Positions 62,892 to 64,000 of a stretch of 64,000 nt of DNA are shown piece after piece (the first letter of the stretch is position 1; the number at the start of each line of letters is the position of its first letter). The DNA is from Acetobacter tropicalis (GTDB lineage Bacteria > Pseudomonadota > Alphaproteobacteria > Acetobacterales > Acetobacteraceae). Both the position numbers and the translations under genes were made by a program. The stretch is from contig NZ_LHZQ01000214.1 in the NCBI RefSeq assembly GCF_001580915.1, positions 1 through 64,000 of the forward strand. The letters are read 5' to 3'. The notes beneath the pieces are model-generated. The model had not been told where the DNA came from, did not search any database, and saw only the letters and a list, made by a program, of their open reading frames with translations.

Positions 62892-62954
62892 CGATGCACT
62901 CTCGATGCACTTTTTTCTGAAAATCTTAGACCGTTTTTTCCGGACCTCGATGCA
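62892..62954. repeat. Right arm-type CGATGCA repeats
   Basis: CGATGCA occurs at 62892, 62903 and 62948. The first two are 11 bases apart, as in the left pair, and the 19-base units differ at one position between the ends. Confidence 0.65.
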
Positions 62955-62999
62955 AACCAAGGCATTCAAGGGCTAAAATAGTCAGGAAAATCAATGAAT

Positions 63000-63091
63000 T
63001 GGCGGAGGGGATGGGATTCGAACCCACGATACGCTGTTAAGCGTATAACGGTTTAGCAAACCGTCGCCTTCAGCCACTCGGCCACCCCTCC
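63000..63091 (-). tRNA. tRNA-Ser(GCU), integration target
   Basis: The 92-base gene (CCA encoded, 63000-63002) begins GGAGGGGTGGCCGAG and has a GCU anticodon in GGTTTGCTAAACC, a long variable arm (TACGC TTAACA GCGTA) and a normal T arm. Acceptor GGAGGGG pairs with CCCCTCC. The 21-base core at 63042-63062 overlaps the anticodon arm and forms attR of the element. The 3' half is element-derived. Confidence 0.96.
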
Positions 63092-63206
63092 GCAAGAAGA
63101 GTGTAAAGATACACGACGTTTGCATTGGTGCTTTTAGGGGGTTCTTCGCTTTCCGTCAAACCCCCTGAACGCTTATTTGAGGGGATTTTTTACATCCCCT
63201 CTTAAC

Positions 63207-64000
63207 TTACCCGTTCAGTTTGGCTTTCAGAGCCTCGTTCACCAGAGCCGGGTTGGCTTTGCCTTTGGTTTCTTTCATGACCTGCCCCACAAAGAAGCCG
63301 AACAGCTTATCCTTGCCAGAGCGGAATTCTTCCACTTTGTCCGCATGTTTGGCCATGATGGCATCCACAGCGGCGTCAATCACGCCGGTATCCGTTACCT
63401 GCTTGAGGCCTTTTTTCTCAACAATGGCGTCCGGGCTTTCCCCCGTTTCCACCATGTCTTCAAACACATCCTTGGCAATCTTGCCGTTGATGGTGCCATC
63501 GGAAATCAGGTCCAGCATCTTGCCAAGCGCTTCCGCGCTGACAGGACTGTTTTCAATGGTGCGCCCGGTGCGATTCAGTGCGGCAAACAGATCTCCCGTC
63601 ACCCATGTCACCGCCAGCTTGCCATCACGCCCTTTGGCAACGGTTTCAAAGAAATCCGCCACAGACTGTTCCGCCACCAGCACCCCGGCATCATAAAACG
63701 GAATGCCGTAGTCTTTCTGGAAACGGGCACGCTTGGCGTCCGGCAGCTCCGGCAGGGCCGCTTTAAGGCCATCCACCCACGCCTGTTCAATCACCAGCGG
63801 CAGCAGGTCAGGGTCCGGGAAATAACGGTAATCATGCGCGTCTTCCTTGGAGCGCATGGTGCGGGTTTCCCCACGGCCGGGATCAAACAGGCGGGTTTCC
63901 TGATCGACCTCGCCGCCATTTTCCCAGATTTCCACCTGACGCGCAGCTTCCACTTCAATGGCCTGCATGACAAAGCGGATGGAGTTGACGTTCTTGATCT
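63207..64000 (-). CDS. gatB: Aspartyl/glutamyl-tRNA amidotransferase subunit B, C-terminal part
   Basis: The frame is open to the right edge, so the N-terminus is outside. The visible 263 codons include [40 protein letters not shown] (GatB catalytic domain) and the C-terminal YqeY-like helical domain ending [11 protein letters not shown]. GatB, with GatA and GatC, amidates Glu-tRNA-Gln and Asp-tRNA-Asn. It restores the chromosome after the mobile element. Confidence 0.97.
   Translation of the reverse strand, partial: IKNVNSIRFVMQAIEVEAARQVEIWENGGEVDQETRLFDPGRGETRTMRSKEDAHDYRYFPDPDLLPLVIEQAWVDGLKAALPELPDAKRARFQKDYGIPFYDAGVLVAEQSVADFFETVAKGRDGKLAVTWVTGDLFAALNRTGRTIENSPVSAEALGKMLDLISDGTINGKIAKDVFEDMVETGESPDAIVEKKGLKQVTDTGVIDAAVDAIMAKHADKVEEFRSGKDKLFGFFVGQVMKETKGKANPALVNEALKAKLNG

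Overview
The window is a chromosomal segment of an acetic acid bacterium (Acetobacteraceae, most likely Acetobacter or a close relative). The evidence is a hopanoid tail-synthesis cluster (hpnH, dxs, hpnM, hpnI, hpnJ, hpnK), an alphaproteobacterial proA-nadD-rsfS-rlmH block, a lactate-to-acetoin gene set, an OprB-type sugar porin, and GC-rich coding sequence throughout the core. Species cannot be fixed from the sequence alone.

Core region, 1 to about 51.1 kb. It opens with the 3' end of a lytic transglycosylase. A predicted peptide-ligase island follows (zinc peptidase, transglutaminase, circularly permuted ATP-grasp, alpha-E protein), then a CBS-domain membrane protein. Next come hopanoid genes (7.0-15.1 kb), an OprB porin, dcd and murA, and a MYG1-family hydrolase. 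A leftward block of alsD, alsS, a benzoylformate-decarboxylase-like enzyme and lutABC is faced by a LysR regulator; together these could oxidise lactate to pyruvate and drain pyruvate to acetoin. Housekeeping genes then follow: sulfurtransferase, rlmH, rsfS, nadD, proA, ychF, pth, rplY, threonine aldolase, aspS. An EipB-like envelope protein, an M29 aminopeptidase, a DUF1643 protein, an unlisted 43-residue hydrophobic protein with a highly structured 3' region, a LysR regulator, a GABA-type aminotransferase, a CPA2 antiporter and a membrane-anchored Mrr-type nuclease complete the segment.

Integrated element, 51165-63062. A roughly 11.9-kb, much more A+T-rich island sits in a tRNA-Ser(GCU) gene. 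It is bounded by a 21-bp direct repeat with the intact tRNA at the right end and a displaced tRNA 3' half at the left. Paired CGATGCA repeats near both ends look like integrase arm sites. It encodes a tyrosine integrase, an HUH rolling-circle-type replication initiator with an unusual leader (three-codon ORF plus mutually exclusive hairpins over the ribosome site), a MobC/relaxase pair beside a candidate oriT, a serine resolvase with its start codon inside an inverted repeat, several small unknown genes, a DUF2806 protein, and a BglII-family restriction endonuclease convergent with an MT-A70 adenine methyltransferase. I read it as an integrative and mobilizable element that keeps plasmid-like replication functions and carries a restriction-modification cargo.

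Right flank. Beyond the tRNA the chromosome resumes with the 3' part of gatB on the minus strand. The aspartyl-tRNA synthetase in the window has residues typical of the non-discriminating type, which fits use of the GatCAB amidotransferase.
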